64,000 nucleotides of DNA from Harmonia axyridis (Eukaryota; Arthropoda; Insecta; Coleoptera; Coccinellidae), in NCBI RefSeq assembly GCF_914767665.1, contig NC_059503.1, positions 58,484,352 to 58,548,351 on the forward strand, given 5' to 3'. The first letter of the stretch is position 1; the number at the start of each line of letters is the position of its first letter. Below the pieces are notes generated by a model. It saw only the letters and a list, made by a program, of their open reading frames with translations, was not told the DNA's origin and did not search any database. Below, in pieces: positions 23,066-33,965 of the stretch. The position numbers were made by a program, and so were the translations under genes.

Positions 23066-25415
23066 GTGAAGATGGGTCTTTCATACTACTGAAAATGCAA
23101 AATAAGTAAAAACTTACTTACCTAAAGAAGTAAACAAAAATTATTTTAAAACTTCATTTTTCATCAATATTTATAGTACAATTTTCGGGCACCCTTTCCA
23201 TTATCGTTCTCTTCTTGATATGAAAATTTTGTAGACCATGTGGACAGGATATTTTTGATATTATATCCGATATATGATTGTTGTGGTACAAAATCTTATC
23301 TTATTTTTGTCAGAAATACTTCCTGTGACATATCATTCTGCAATGGTATCGGATTTTTAGCACCCCTGTCAATTTAGTGCAAGGACGTTGACTCCACTAT
23401 TGGCTAACAAAGTACCTGAAGTTCTCCTTAATGAATGTCCAGTGTAAGTTTCGCTACTTGGCAACCTCAAAAAACTAGCAGTTTGAAATTGACAAAAATA
23501 AGTTTATTCTAACCTGAGCATTGAGCTTTTTGATATAGCTCAAAAACCGTTGATGAAAATTTCTAAGCAGGTATTTATTGAAAATTTTCAAGTGACATAC
23601 ACCTTTTTCCTCACTTGCGGTTATTTTACCATTTTTTAATCTGGTATATTGACAATGGCTATATTTTCTAACTTTTGAACATTCTCTACCAGTAACATAG
23701 TTTCTGAGAACAAGTACCGGCTATTTCGATTATCATGACTACCTTCATCAAAAAAATATTATTGACGTCATCAGCCTCCAAAAGAAATCTCTTTATTTCT
23801 TCAGGGTAAAAAATCAGCTTCTCTAGGTTTGTAGCCATCATTTTTTTTTGTCTTAATGTTTCGTTTTTTTTTCTGAATTATATTAGAATTGCTTATTTCT
23901 ATATTGAGGCAGAATTACTATTCTTTGAAAAAATCATGTTTGTTGACGTTTTTTAGACTTCATCGGTAGGCCATAGCATTTGCTGCTTCTTGACCTTCAT
24001 CTTTTATAGAATTCATAGTACAGAAGGAAATGTAGTTTTGACAAACACTTTGTTTGATAGATGAGAACCTTAATAACACAGGGCAAACCAATATTTTATT
24101 GAAAGTTAATGAATTACAAATAAAAAATCAACTTCCGTAGTGGAAACAACACAACTCAGGAGGCCAGTTTCTTGACCAGCCTCGGACTTCATTTATTGCC
24201 CTCCCCGTTGCTTTGGCTCAAAATACATCCTCGTTTGGTAAGTGTCATTACCTCCCTAATTTTCTTATAATGAAAATAAATTTGAACATATCTGAAACCG
24301 ACGCATTCACCATTTTGCCCCGCATAGTTTCTATTTTAGGTATGATTTCTTCATTTGAATAATATTCCATTTGAAGACGTAATTGACTATCACCATTACC
24401 AGCTAGTACCCAAAATAATTCGATGAGCATTAAAATAAATCATTCCTTTGGAATTCTACACACAACTCCTTCCATTCTGAATCTCAAGCACCCTTTAAAG
24501 AGGACACTTCAAATCAGTTCGTCCAGTATTTCCTTCCCTGCAAACGTGCAGCACACATAGTCTGTATAGCAAAACGTAATGCCGTAGGGCAGAGAGATCT
24601 GGAGCCATTAGCTCAATGGTTCGTTAATAACGAATTTTGAATATAGTTGGTAAACTATCACATCGGAACTATGTGTGGAACGGCGCGTTCCGATGGTGGC
24701 GCCCTCTGAACTCAGAACCGAATTTTCGATTGTCGAATTCGAAATGGGGCGTTATCGCTTTCTATTAACGCCGCTCTGTATGGGGCCATGGGACGTTTAT
24801 CTAATGTTTCTATTCGAACGGAAAGCTCACATGAATGCATTCGGGATATAGTGCGATGTGTTCGTCGGAAAGTTCTTCGGGAATTGTGATCGCAGTACGG
24901 AGGAGGATGTTCTGGAACAGAATGGGATATTCAACAAATGCGGCATGGATTGTCATTCCTTGTAGCACCTACGAGAAGTTTTTGGTTTCATCAAAAGTTG
25001 TTGCTATCGTTTCAATTCTGATTTTTACTTATTATATTTCAGAACATCAAACAGAATTCGCATCATACAAGTGTACTTGTGAAAGATACTTTCAATAATT
25101 GTATTGAAAAATAGGCATACATTTACATGATCAACAACTTCGGACGTAATCACCGAATTCATGAATGAAAGGAATTATGTTCTTGGATAATTGTACATTT
25201 ATTGCAGCCATCTAGCCATCTAAATAAAAGGTACCCTGCATTGTTCGACTCACTAAAGTAGAGTCAATGATTATTCAAAATGGGTAGAGAGTAATATGTT
25301 TATTTATATCTACATGGAGTGGTCAAAGGTCAGATGTCACTCTGAAACAAAATTATATTGAAGAATACCGTACGCCCGTTAGATTCACCTTGTAGGTAGA
25401 TTTTCAGTGACAATT
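23066..25415. other. AT-rich DNA and a single-copy island
   Basis: 23066-24590 has no recognisable gene. 24590-24960 is a GC-richer unique island including GGAACGGCGCGTTCC (24677-24691), a near-perfect palindrome. No protein similarity. Confidence 0.4.
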
Positions 25416-25466
25416 GATCCACATTGCTGGTAGATCCACATTGCTGGTGGATCCACATTGCTAACA
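25416..25466. repeat. Three 17-bp tandem repeats
   Basis: The unit GATCCACATTGCTGGTA occurs three times in tandem. Copy 2 differs at its last base and copy 3 at its last four. Confidence 0.9.
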
Positions 25467-25854
25467 CAGGGGAACAGCTGTTTTGGTGTCGAGGTTTTGT
25501 GTGCTTTCTCTATATTTATTTTATGTCCTGAATTGAAATAACGTATTCATTTTTATCTAGGACCTCAAATTTTGAAGATATACAATTTTAGAGAAATATA
25601 AGTTACAAAAAAATGATCAGGATTGAAAATTTCTTTTCTTGCTAAAATACAGAAAAATATATTCAAAGAACTTCTGACCGAGGTATTACTCGTCCCCTAT
25701 TCCCTATATCTGGGTAATGTGGCTCCCTGTTATAGAGGGTTGTGTTTTCAAGACTCAAATTTATGGCGAAATCTGACTCCATATGAACATCAATTAACTT
25801 ATCTGAGTGAATTTCGCAAGGATGGCTCCTTTTCATTGAGACTCCCAGTATGAT
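25467..25854. other. Nothing recognised
   Basis: AT-rich spacer leading into a LINE 3' tail; a 76-codon frame at 25623-25853 has no known motif. Confidence 0.45.
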
Positions 25855-26045
25855 AAAAAACTGCTAAAATCTGCTCTGGACAAGAAACTTGTAGAAGTGA
25901 GAAAGTAGATTTCTTGAAGCCATCCCAGATACTGGAGTTCATTATAGAATTCTAGAACTGGAAGGCGAATTGTAGATCACGTTATGGCAATAATAAATCT
26001 GATGGGGGGCACAATAGACCATAAGGTGGCAGTGCAATGGAACCC
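25855..26045 (+). mobile_element. LINE 3' UTR fragment
   Basis: Matches 16010-16200 and 48060-48205. Shared words include AAGAAACTTGTAGAAGTGAG, CCAGATACTGGAGTTCATTA, and a TCTGATGGGG..CACAATAGACCATAAG block. No coding part remains. Confidence 0.7.
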
Positions 26046-26939
26046 TCTTAAATTGAATATTTTTATCTGAGATATACAAAAGGATTTAAATCGGATTTTT
26101 TTAATAGGTTTTAGTTCCGGTTGAGGCCATCGTAGCGAACGACTTATCAGAGGTCAAAATTTGCATCTCCAACATCGAATCCAACTTATCCATAACTGGC
26201 ACATCCTATAGTCTGTAAAAAATGAACAGGCCCCCCTGGACCGCACGAATTCTTCGAAGAACAACTTCAGCAGTATCGAAACCCACTAATGGCTCGTAGC
26301 AATAATAACATCCACCCAAAGCGTCCCCTGAATAGCACCCCTCATACATCACGGGGGCAGAGGGTGCTGCTTTGCATATATTCCTGATTTATTGGCTCTC
26401 ATCAAAGCTCTATTGTGCCAGAGACGGACCATTTGCATTAAATCGCGTCTCCTGAGATAGGCTCGTATCGCTGTTCGAATGTTGAGATTTGTCCTGCTGT
26501 TACAACTGCCACACCCTCCAGTGCGCTCACAGAATTATCAGTTTTGATGTTTGAATAGAATATACAGGATGTTCCACTCACAACAATAAATATGTAAATG
26601 TTGAATTAAGAACTTCAGGGCATTTTTGAATTCGTCATAATCTTTTTTACCTCACATATATATTTTCCTCTGATCAGTGTCTAAAAAATCATTTAATAAT
26701 CGACGAAAAATCAGAAAGAAATTGTAACCTAATGCATGGAAATTCATACTCTTGGTTCGTAAGTGCATCCTTAGATTGCATTTTTGAACAGAAAGACATG
26801 TAACAACATATAAACCAACAGCTAGAGTGTCTTTCTACATAATCGTAGTGAATATGATTCAATACCCCTAGTCTCGCCCCTAGCTCATTCAACGAAACTA
26901 AAAGAAGAATATATTACCATAGCTTTGGTCTTGCAGAAT
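26046..26939. other. Nothing recognised
   Basis: Contains a partial terminal word TACAGGATGTTCC (26571) similar to the ends of the CAGGGTG elements, but no matching partner end was found. Confidence 0.4.
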
Positions 26940-27245
26940 ATGAAGTATCACGAACATCAATGGATGATTTGTGTTGACTCAAAAATGGTGAACTTTTTTC
27001 TTGGGCAGCAAAGTAACACCACTGATTTAGAAAAGATTGGCCTCAGAAATTAAACATGGACGATGGGGAAAAAATGTCATTTACGACGCTTTGATTGAAA
27101 GAGAAAAAATCATACTTCCTCCGTTCATGTTCATATGAAGTTGGGCTTATGGAAACAATTTTTAAGCTCTTGATAAGAATGGGTCATGTTTTGCATACAT
27201 CGAGATAAAAATGCATCAGTTGAGTACAGAAAATCTCAATGCATT
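26940..27245 (+). pseudogene. Fragment of a multicopy insect protein of probable transposon origin
   Basis: Shifting frames read HEHQWMICVDSKMVNFFLGQ, then KNVIYDALIEREKIILPPF, then ALDKNGSCFAYIEIKMHQL. These blocks, in this order, match a large family of uncharacterised proteins found in very high copy in insects and other invertebrates. I know the family by its blocks but not by function. Several stops interrupt it. It is fused at about 27245 to a transposase remnant, so the two are probably separate insertions. Confidence 0.5.
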
Positions 27246-28190
27246 ATTTTGTGGTGTTGAAAAGATTTGTTAAATATCATTTTCATATTGATATCTTTTC
27301 ACATTCGACAAGTAAATGAAATTATATACGCGTAAAAACGCATTGAAATTGTTAAAATTCTCAACAAAAATGGTGAAAATTTTGCAATCACAGCTTACAA
27401 AAGTAAAGCATCTCCACAGCCGGTAATACTGTACTGGTGAAAAAATTTGAGCTGTTTGGACAAGTTGATGATGTGAAGAATCAGATGCGTGTGCGTCGTT
27501 CAAAAACAACTGATAGTATCACTGAATATTGATGCTCTAGCCCGTATTGTTGTCGAAGACTCTGGCACATCAATTCCTCGTCGATCTTGGGAGTTGGGCA
27601 TTTATCAAGCAACATTACACTGTATTCTGCATAGACTTAGGACTTAGTCTGGAGTAATCTTCAGTGATTAGAACCATTGCTACCTCGGAGGCTATGTTAA
27701 TAAGTGTAATTGCCGCATTTGGGTATCAGAAAATCCTAGAATGATTATTGAAGAGCCTCTCTATCCAGTTTTCATTTATTCGAAAATGAGACTGGTGCAC
27801 CTGTTACAGTGAATGAATGGCGCTACCTAGCAATGATTGAAGTTTATTTTGTTGAGCCAAAAGTGGAGAAGATTAGTTTGGACGTCGTTTATTTTCAACA
27901 AGACGCCCCTAAGTGCATACAGGTAACGAAATAATTGAAATTTTGCAAGAAGTTTTTTGGTCGTGTTATTTGTGGAATAAATTATCACAGTTGGCCACGG
28001 AGACTTTTATCTTTGGAAGTGGAACTACATGATAGATAAGATCTATGCCAATGCTACCCAATCGATGCAGACCTGACAGATGGAATTAATGTAGTTATCT
28101 AGGATATTCCATGAAAGGATATGGCGCTGCAACCGTAACAGTGTCGGCCATTTGGCTGATATCATTTTGCATCATGAAATGCATAGAGTT
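27246..28190 (+). pseudogene. Decayed DD41D-like transposase
   Basis: Plus-strand blocks appear in the expected order but in shifting frames: QVDDVKNQMRVRRSK, a helix-turn-helix remnant at 27540-27640, FENETGAPVTVNEWRYLAM (27790-27845), then DVVYFQQDAPKC (27880-27915; the second catalytic Asp survives). A C-terminal end RIWRCNRNSVGHLADIILHH lies at about 28116-28175. The first catalytic block is not legible. Related to, but diverged from, the copies at 36790 and 40117; the same terminal block occurs alone at 33770-33965. Confidence 0.7.
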
Positions 28191-29049
28191 CTCCTTATAA
28201 TGAAATGAACATCCATTGATTTTTCCCAAAATATACTCGCTTTTTTCAATATCAAACCTCATATGAAACCTCTTATTGGAAATCTCTTAACGTCTAATTT
28301 CCGAATCAGGTTCATCTTTATATTCGTTTCCTGCTAACATCAGACTTCCTCTTGTGATATTAGATTTTTTCGATAGTTGGATAACCATATGATCATTTAT
28401 GATAGTAGTTTCTTGTTGGGTTTTGAAAGATCAAAACCCAACAAGCCATCCAAGAGGATGGCTAGAAGACCCTTCCATACATTCCACAGATACATATTCT
28501 ATAGTTCAATGCTGCAACATCGACAAGATCCTGGTTCATCTGGTAGAATTCTCACTTTATTTTTGCTGTTATCCTGAAATTGATTGTTGGTCACGTGAAA
28601 CATGTTCTTTATGAAGTTAAGAAAGTCACTTTCCTATTCTATACAATGTTCAATAGACCTTTCACGGCCTAATTTATTATTTATTTATTTTTTATTACTT
28701 ATTTATTTTCACCCTAAGTGTGTTCAATGATATCGTTCCCTGCCTGTTGATGCTGCTTAAGCATTAATTTGGTCCCCTTAATGCTGCTTTCTGGATGGTT
28801 TTTGTCATCAAAGTTCTCATTTTGATTTGCGGAGTTTCGATATCTGTTTTGCTCTATTCCCTTCGGAAAGAGTATCTTAGGATTGAACTTAACATTCGTG
28901 GGTTTTAGTAGTTACTTTTTGAGGAAGAGGTAGGTACAAATATTTTTCGAAATATTCGCATGATGTATTAGAAGTAAAAGTGAACAAGGTTAAAAACTTT
29001 GTGTTAAATTCACAATGTTTTTTGATATATCACCGTTTTGCCCTGAAAT
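28191..29049. other. AT-rich DNA with one strong hairpin
   Basis: No gene recognised. The interval holds the hairpin at 28412-28445 and otherwise only short frames. Confidence 0.5.
28412..28445. repeat. Perfect 15-bp hairpin with a 4-nt loop
   Basis: CTTGTTGGGTTTTGA pairs perfectly with TCAAAACCCAACAAG across an AAGA loop. It is not part of any repeat that I can see elsewhere in the window. Confidence 0.9.
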
Positions 29050-29932
29050 AATGTACCTCGGTTCCTAGAAGTCGTCTCGCATCTCAAACTGCCATTTCTC
29101 TTCCACCGGCAAAGCTCTTTCGCCGAATCTCTTCCCCTCAAGCTTGACATCGTCAACTCCTCCGAGGCACAACTTTCCATTTTGGCCAAATTAACCCTTC
29201 ATCACCGTGGCAAATTGAGCGAAAGAAGTACGGCTATTCAAAACACATAGACTAATTCGAATATACGGGCAAGTCACCGGGATTTTATTATACGCAAACA
29301 AACTTTTAAATTAGATAAAAGTAGAAATTTTCGTCATAGACATAATTCAGAGGAATGGGAGAGAGTGCGACCAAAGACTTCTAACGCCAGTTACCGGGAA
29401 ATTAATTTATAACCCAGATGGCGTTGATGATGGCAGCGACTCTTTTTGCTTTATTTATTCCGCCCTGGTCGGCAAGGTCGGCTAATTGAAAATTATGACG
29501 ATTTCGTTTGCAGCGCGCGCCCGAAAGACAGAAGGGTTCCGTTGATTTTTTTGGGGGTCGGGCCTATCGGTGGCGTTGTCTTTTTGCGTGTCACGTGGAT
29601 TTTACCGGGGGGATGTATTGGATTTATATTCATTTTGTGCCGATTTTTTTTCGTTTTTTAGCGGTCGTCCTGTCGCGAGCTTGTAGATGGAATGTGAACT
29701 TGTGTGGCTGGTTAATTTATTAATCGGGCATGTTCACATAGGGGGTTGCGACGCTGTTGGTGGTCGAGCGTAATTTTTGATAGATGGTTCGTATTTGACT
29801 ATTCAATTCTACAGCCATGTTTTTTCAGGTTTTTGCTGGAAGAGATTTTTCAATCAGAAACAAACTATAAAACTACCAAAGTTCCTGTGCAGAATTACTT
29901 AGATAAATAAAAATAATGCATTAGGTGTACAA
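29050..29932. other. GC-richer single-copy island
   Basis: 29050-29800 is unique. Two overlapping plus frames (29446-29661 and 29508-29723) cover the G-rich half, but neither starts convincingly nor resembles a protein. Candidate regulatory DNA. Confidence 0.35.
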
Positions 29933-29933
29933 A

Positions 29934-32456
29934 TTTGCTTCCACCATTTTACATAAATAGCTGTAGCGGTAAGTGGTAGTTGAAATGAAGAGATCGTAGA
30001 TATGTCATACAATAAGCTAAGGTTTTTGTAAACATAAAGTCATCGAAATATTAGTTGATTTGTGTCTGCATTTTGAAGTTCATTTGCGAGAGGATTTAAT
30101 TTTATAATAATAATTATAATATTAAGGTTTATAAAAATATTATATAAAAAGGTGAATAAACTTATTATTATTATTTACTTTCAACACAACCTAATATAAT
30201 ATTCTCTTGAATATTGCAAATAAACATAATGAACAGAGGCTCATTAGAGGTTCGCCTGTTAGTTCTAAAAAAAAACAAAAGTTCTATTCCTTAAACGTCG
30301 CGTCGTGACAACAGTATGCAAAAAAAATTTTAGTTCGGTATGAACAACAACACAAATGAACTCATATAAAATTTACGAGTCTATTATCGAGTTGAAACTG
30401 TCAGAAATCTGGATCTTAATTTCTGTCCACTTCGGGGTAGAAATGTCTCAATGGTGAGAAAATATTTGTCACTTTTCTTGAGGGCACTTAATAATTCTCT
30501 GTTTAGGCATGATGGATATGAATTATAAGGTAAGTAAATCCACACCAACACTCACTGAATTCCCAAATCCCAAATTCGCATCTCCATGCATCTCCATTCA
30601 GTAGCCACAATTGTCCCTTCCTACTGAATGATCTACAATCTCATATGTCTATCAATATATATATACCAAGGTACTTAATATGGCCTTCTGTACTTTCATA
30701 GATATATTCCTGGTCATCAAAGGTCCTAAATCTGGTTGACTGGATTCGTAAGATGTGAAAGGTAAATAGAAAGTTTTCTTTGCATTTAAGGTCAATCCGT
30801 TCTGTCTGATCCATCTTGAAATAACACGAAGGTCAAATTCTATGTTCTCCTTTAGTTTCTCCCATGTTCTCTCTTCAGTCATCATAACAACATCATCAGC
30901 AAAGGCTATGATTTTTCCAAAGATTTTCATACTCAATGAAGCGTTCACATAAATAAGAAAAAGTATCGGTCCCAATAATGTGCCTTGGGGGACTCCACAC
31001 GTTATCACCTCCACATGGCTGGTTTTATCCTTCATTTGAATTCTTTCAGTTAGGTAACTCCTGAATAAATCAAGGCTATTCCTCTTATACCATAGTTATA
31101 TAATTTTTTCAAAAGTTTTTTATAGTTTACCGTATCAAATGCCTTAGATAAATCGAGAATAATTCCAACCTGGGGTACATCGTATCATCGTATATACATT
31201 TTGTCAAATCCTTGATTGAATCTTCTGTCGACATTCCCTCTCTAAACCCATATTGACGGTCTGAAATTACATGGTTTCTCTTCAGAAATATTCTTTTTCT
31301 CGTCTTAATGAGCTTCTCAAGTAATTTTGCCAAGTTGGGAATAATCGATATAGGCCTATAATTGGACATCAATAGTCTGTTTCCTCCTTTGTAAACTGGA
31401 TTAATAATGCCCTTTTTCAAACAAATATTTTGATATGAATAAATCTTATATGAATGAATTATGCTCATCGAATGCTCTCAAATACCTATGAAGAGGCTGT
31501 TATTAGTGGAAGAACGTGCGGAGAGTGATTGAACATGTCAGCTTACGAACAAAAAATCTCGTCATTTGCGGGAGGTTTTAATTCGCTTAATTTGCTTTAA
31601 TATGAAAAAATCTGCATCTAATATTCATCGGATGCTCTCAAATACCTATGGTGAGGCCTTTATTAGTGAAATAACGTGCCAACTTTTCAAAAACGGTGAT
31701 TTTGACGTCGAAGACCAGCATGGCGGTGAAAGAGAAGGTTTTCGAAGATGCAGAATTGGTGGCATCACTTGATCAAAACTCGTGTCAAACGAAACAAAAA
31801 TTTTCAGGATCATTAGGAATGACGCAACAAGCCCGTTCAAAACGCATGAAAGTAATGGGAATGATTCAGAAACAAGGAAATTGGGTGTCGTACGAGTTGA
31901 AGCCGAGAGATGTTGAACGACGTTTGTTTGCTTGTGAGCAGATGCTTGCAAGGCATAGACGGAAAGGATTTCCGCATTGGATTGTGACTGAAGACGAAAA
32001 ATGGGTTCATCACGATGTTCAAAAATTCAAATCAATCATGAAGATATCCCGGCCATGCTTCCACGTCGACGGCCAAACCGAATATTCACGGTTCCAAGTT
32101 CATGCTACGTATTTGTTGGGACCAGCTGGGCGTAGTGTGTAATTAGTTGTTAAAACCAACTGAAACAATCACAGGCCATCGTTATCGAACGCAATTAATG
32201 CGTTAGAGTCGAGCCTTGAAAGCCAAACGGCCGCAATACAACGAGAGACAAGATGAAGTGATTTTACAGCATGACAATGCTCGACCTCATGTTGCGAAAG
32301 TGGTCAAGACATACTTGGAAACGTTGAAGAGGAATCCCTTGGTCTATCACTTGTTTCGACCAATGACACACGACCTGGCTGACCAGCAGTTTCGGTCTTA
32401 TGAAGAAGTCACAAATTGGATCGATTCGTGGATCGCTTCAAAAGATGTCATAAAAG
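29934..32456 (+). mobile_element. Mariner copy 3, interrupted by a LINE and partly duplicated
   Basis: Begins TA plus GGTGTACAAATTTGCTTCCA. The 5' region runs to about 30104, is interrupted by a LINE (30107-31427), resumes at 31428 (TTTTGATATGAAT), and reaches ERAES-like sequence at about 31530. The coding region then restarts at the initiator (ACATGTCAGCTTACGA, 31533), so about 100-140 bp of coding 5' end is present twice. The second part carries NMKKSASNIHRMLSNTYGEA, LDQNSCQTKQKFSGSLGMTQ, RRKGFPHWIVTEDEKWVHHD (first Asp), ILQHDNARPHVAKVVKTYL (second Asp) and FRPMTHDLADQQFRSYEEV. The SPDLAPSDYH block is lost and no 3' inverted repeat is seen. Confidence 0.8.
30107..31427 (-). mobile_element. 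5'-truncated LINE inside mariner
   Basis: On the minus strand the RT starts at KKGIINPVYKGGNRLLMSNY and RPISIIPNLAKLLEKLI (31127-31440). HVISDRQYGFREGMSTEDSI (31205-31280) follows. After frame loss near 31080-31150 it resumes with CGVPQGTLLGPILFLIYVNA and the catalytic AFADDVVMMTE, then ISRWIRQNGLTLNAKKT (30652-31035). Motif order and the FADD box identify a non-LTR RT. The 3' end is an ATT-rich tail at 30107-30176. The EN domain and the 5' half are absent. Confidence 0.8.
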
Positions 32457-32693
32457 TATGAATTGAGAAACATGGAAGACAAAACCGATCCTTGCGGAAG
32501 TCCATTATTCAACGTTTTGAAAGTATACTCGAAGTCTCCCACAATTCAAATGATTATGGAGTTTATGAATTAAATGTTCTTTCCACAGTGTATCATAAGC
32601 TGTAGATGACTTCACGAAGGCAGCTCCTATTTTCAACTCATTATGTTTGCATAGTGAACATAATTGAATTTGATAAGAATCCTCTTTTATCAA
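32457..32693 (-). pseudogene. LINE RT fragment
   Basis: On the minus strand: HNELKIGAAFVKSSTAYDTL followed by WKEHLIHKLHN, the RT block with the first catalytic Asp position (here VKSSTAYDT, the usual VDLSAAYDT). After a frame change NNGLPQGSVLSSMFLNSY is legible at about 32470-32510. It directly follows the truncated mariner end at 32456. Confidence 0.7.
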
Positions 32694-33769
32694 GTTTTAC
32701 ACTTGAAATAAAATTTTAAAATTGAAAAATCTAATCAATTCAAAATTGAAAAAAAATGACGGACATTTGGGCAACCTGTTGCCAAAAACATAACGAATGT
32801 TACTGAAATTGTTTTTATAATTCCTGTAATACTTAAAATAGAATTTGGATAACAACTTGTAGTATTCTGTACAAGACTCGCAACGTTCCATACGAAGAAC
32901 CAAAGTAACTCAATCCCTTCTTTGAAAACAACAAAGTGAAGTCAGAGACATAGGGAGATCTGACAGCGTTATACTTGGCAGCTAAATTTATGAATAATTT
33001 CCTACTTCCATATTCAGCTCTTACTGCCACACCTTCTTCCTCCGTGATAATTACACTACAAGCAGAATCTCGCCTTTTAACATAGTTTTGATAAATATTA
33101 ACAACCCTCCAAAAAGCAGTACATTATCATTTTGTTGAAACTAGGTTTGTCAGAGAGCGACAGCAATGTTTGCGCCCTTTCGTGTTTGATTACAACTCCA
33201 TGTTCGTTTCTTGGGACCATTTTGATACGGGAAGGAGGTTACTCGCAGACTTAACAGGTGGTCTGAAAGTGTGGAAAAAAGTAGTAACCTCTTCTATGCG
33301 GGAGCTCTTTGGAATTTTAGTCTTCATATTATTTCTTCACATTCTTGGATAAATGTATCAACAGTAGGAACAGAACCTTTGTTTATTCGAGAATTACAAG
33401 GGATAAACCATTAAAAAGAGTAAATGTGCAAGGTAGGTATTCAAAAGAACCTTCTGTTTCAGTTTCGTCCGTTTTTCAGGAAACATCTTTCGAAAGTAGG
33501 TACTGTTATGGTTTTTTTTTTTCAGAATCAAAATTATATTTGAAATATGAATAGAAAAAAGCTATTGTTTAGCTACTTAATAATTCCAAAATTAATATAA
33601 TATAAAAAAAAATTTAAGATAATCTGTCCAAATAATAAAAATCATTCATGTAAATACATACAAAATTAGAATTACGTTTTGTAATGTTAATCAGAATTGT
33701 ATCTTTAAGTTAAAATTCAATTAAGCGACATGAAAAAAAAGAAGATTTAATTGATTTAAGTACTATAGA
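32694..33769. other. AT-rich DNA, no gene recognised
   Basis: A 65-codon minus frame (32833-33030) and a 60-codon plus frame (33170-33352) are present without known motifs. Confidence 0.45.
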
Positions 33770-33965
33770 CAGGACACAGAGGTAGATAAATTAGGCTTGA
33801 AAGAAGATTACGATTGAGGATTGCCGGGGAACATTAGAACAGAGACATCAGAATATACACCCACAAATATGTAAATCGGTCATGGAAAATTTCATGAGAA
33901 GGATATGGTGCTGCAATCGTAGCAGTGGCTGCCATTTGGTTGATATCGTTTTCCATCATTGATGG
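33770..33965 (+). pseudogene. C-terminal fragment of a DD41D-like transposase
   Basis: The plus strand reads ICKSVMENFMRRIWCCNRSS then GCHLVDIVFHH and a stop at about 33961. This is the terminal block of the same transposase group as 27246-28190, whose own terminal block is nearly the same. Upstream, only traces (LKEDYD) of the preceding region remain. Confidence 0.55.
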
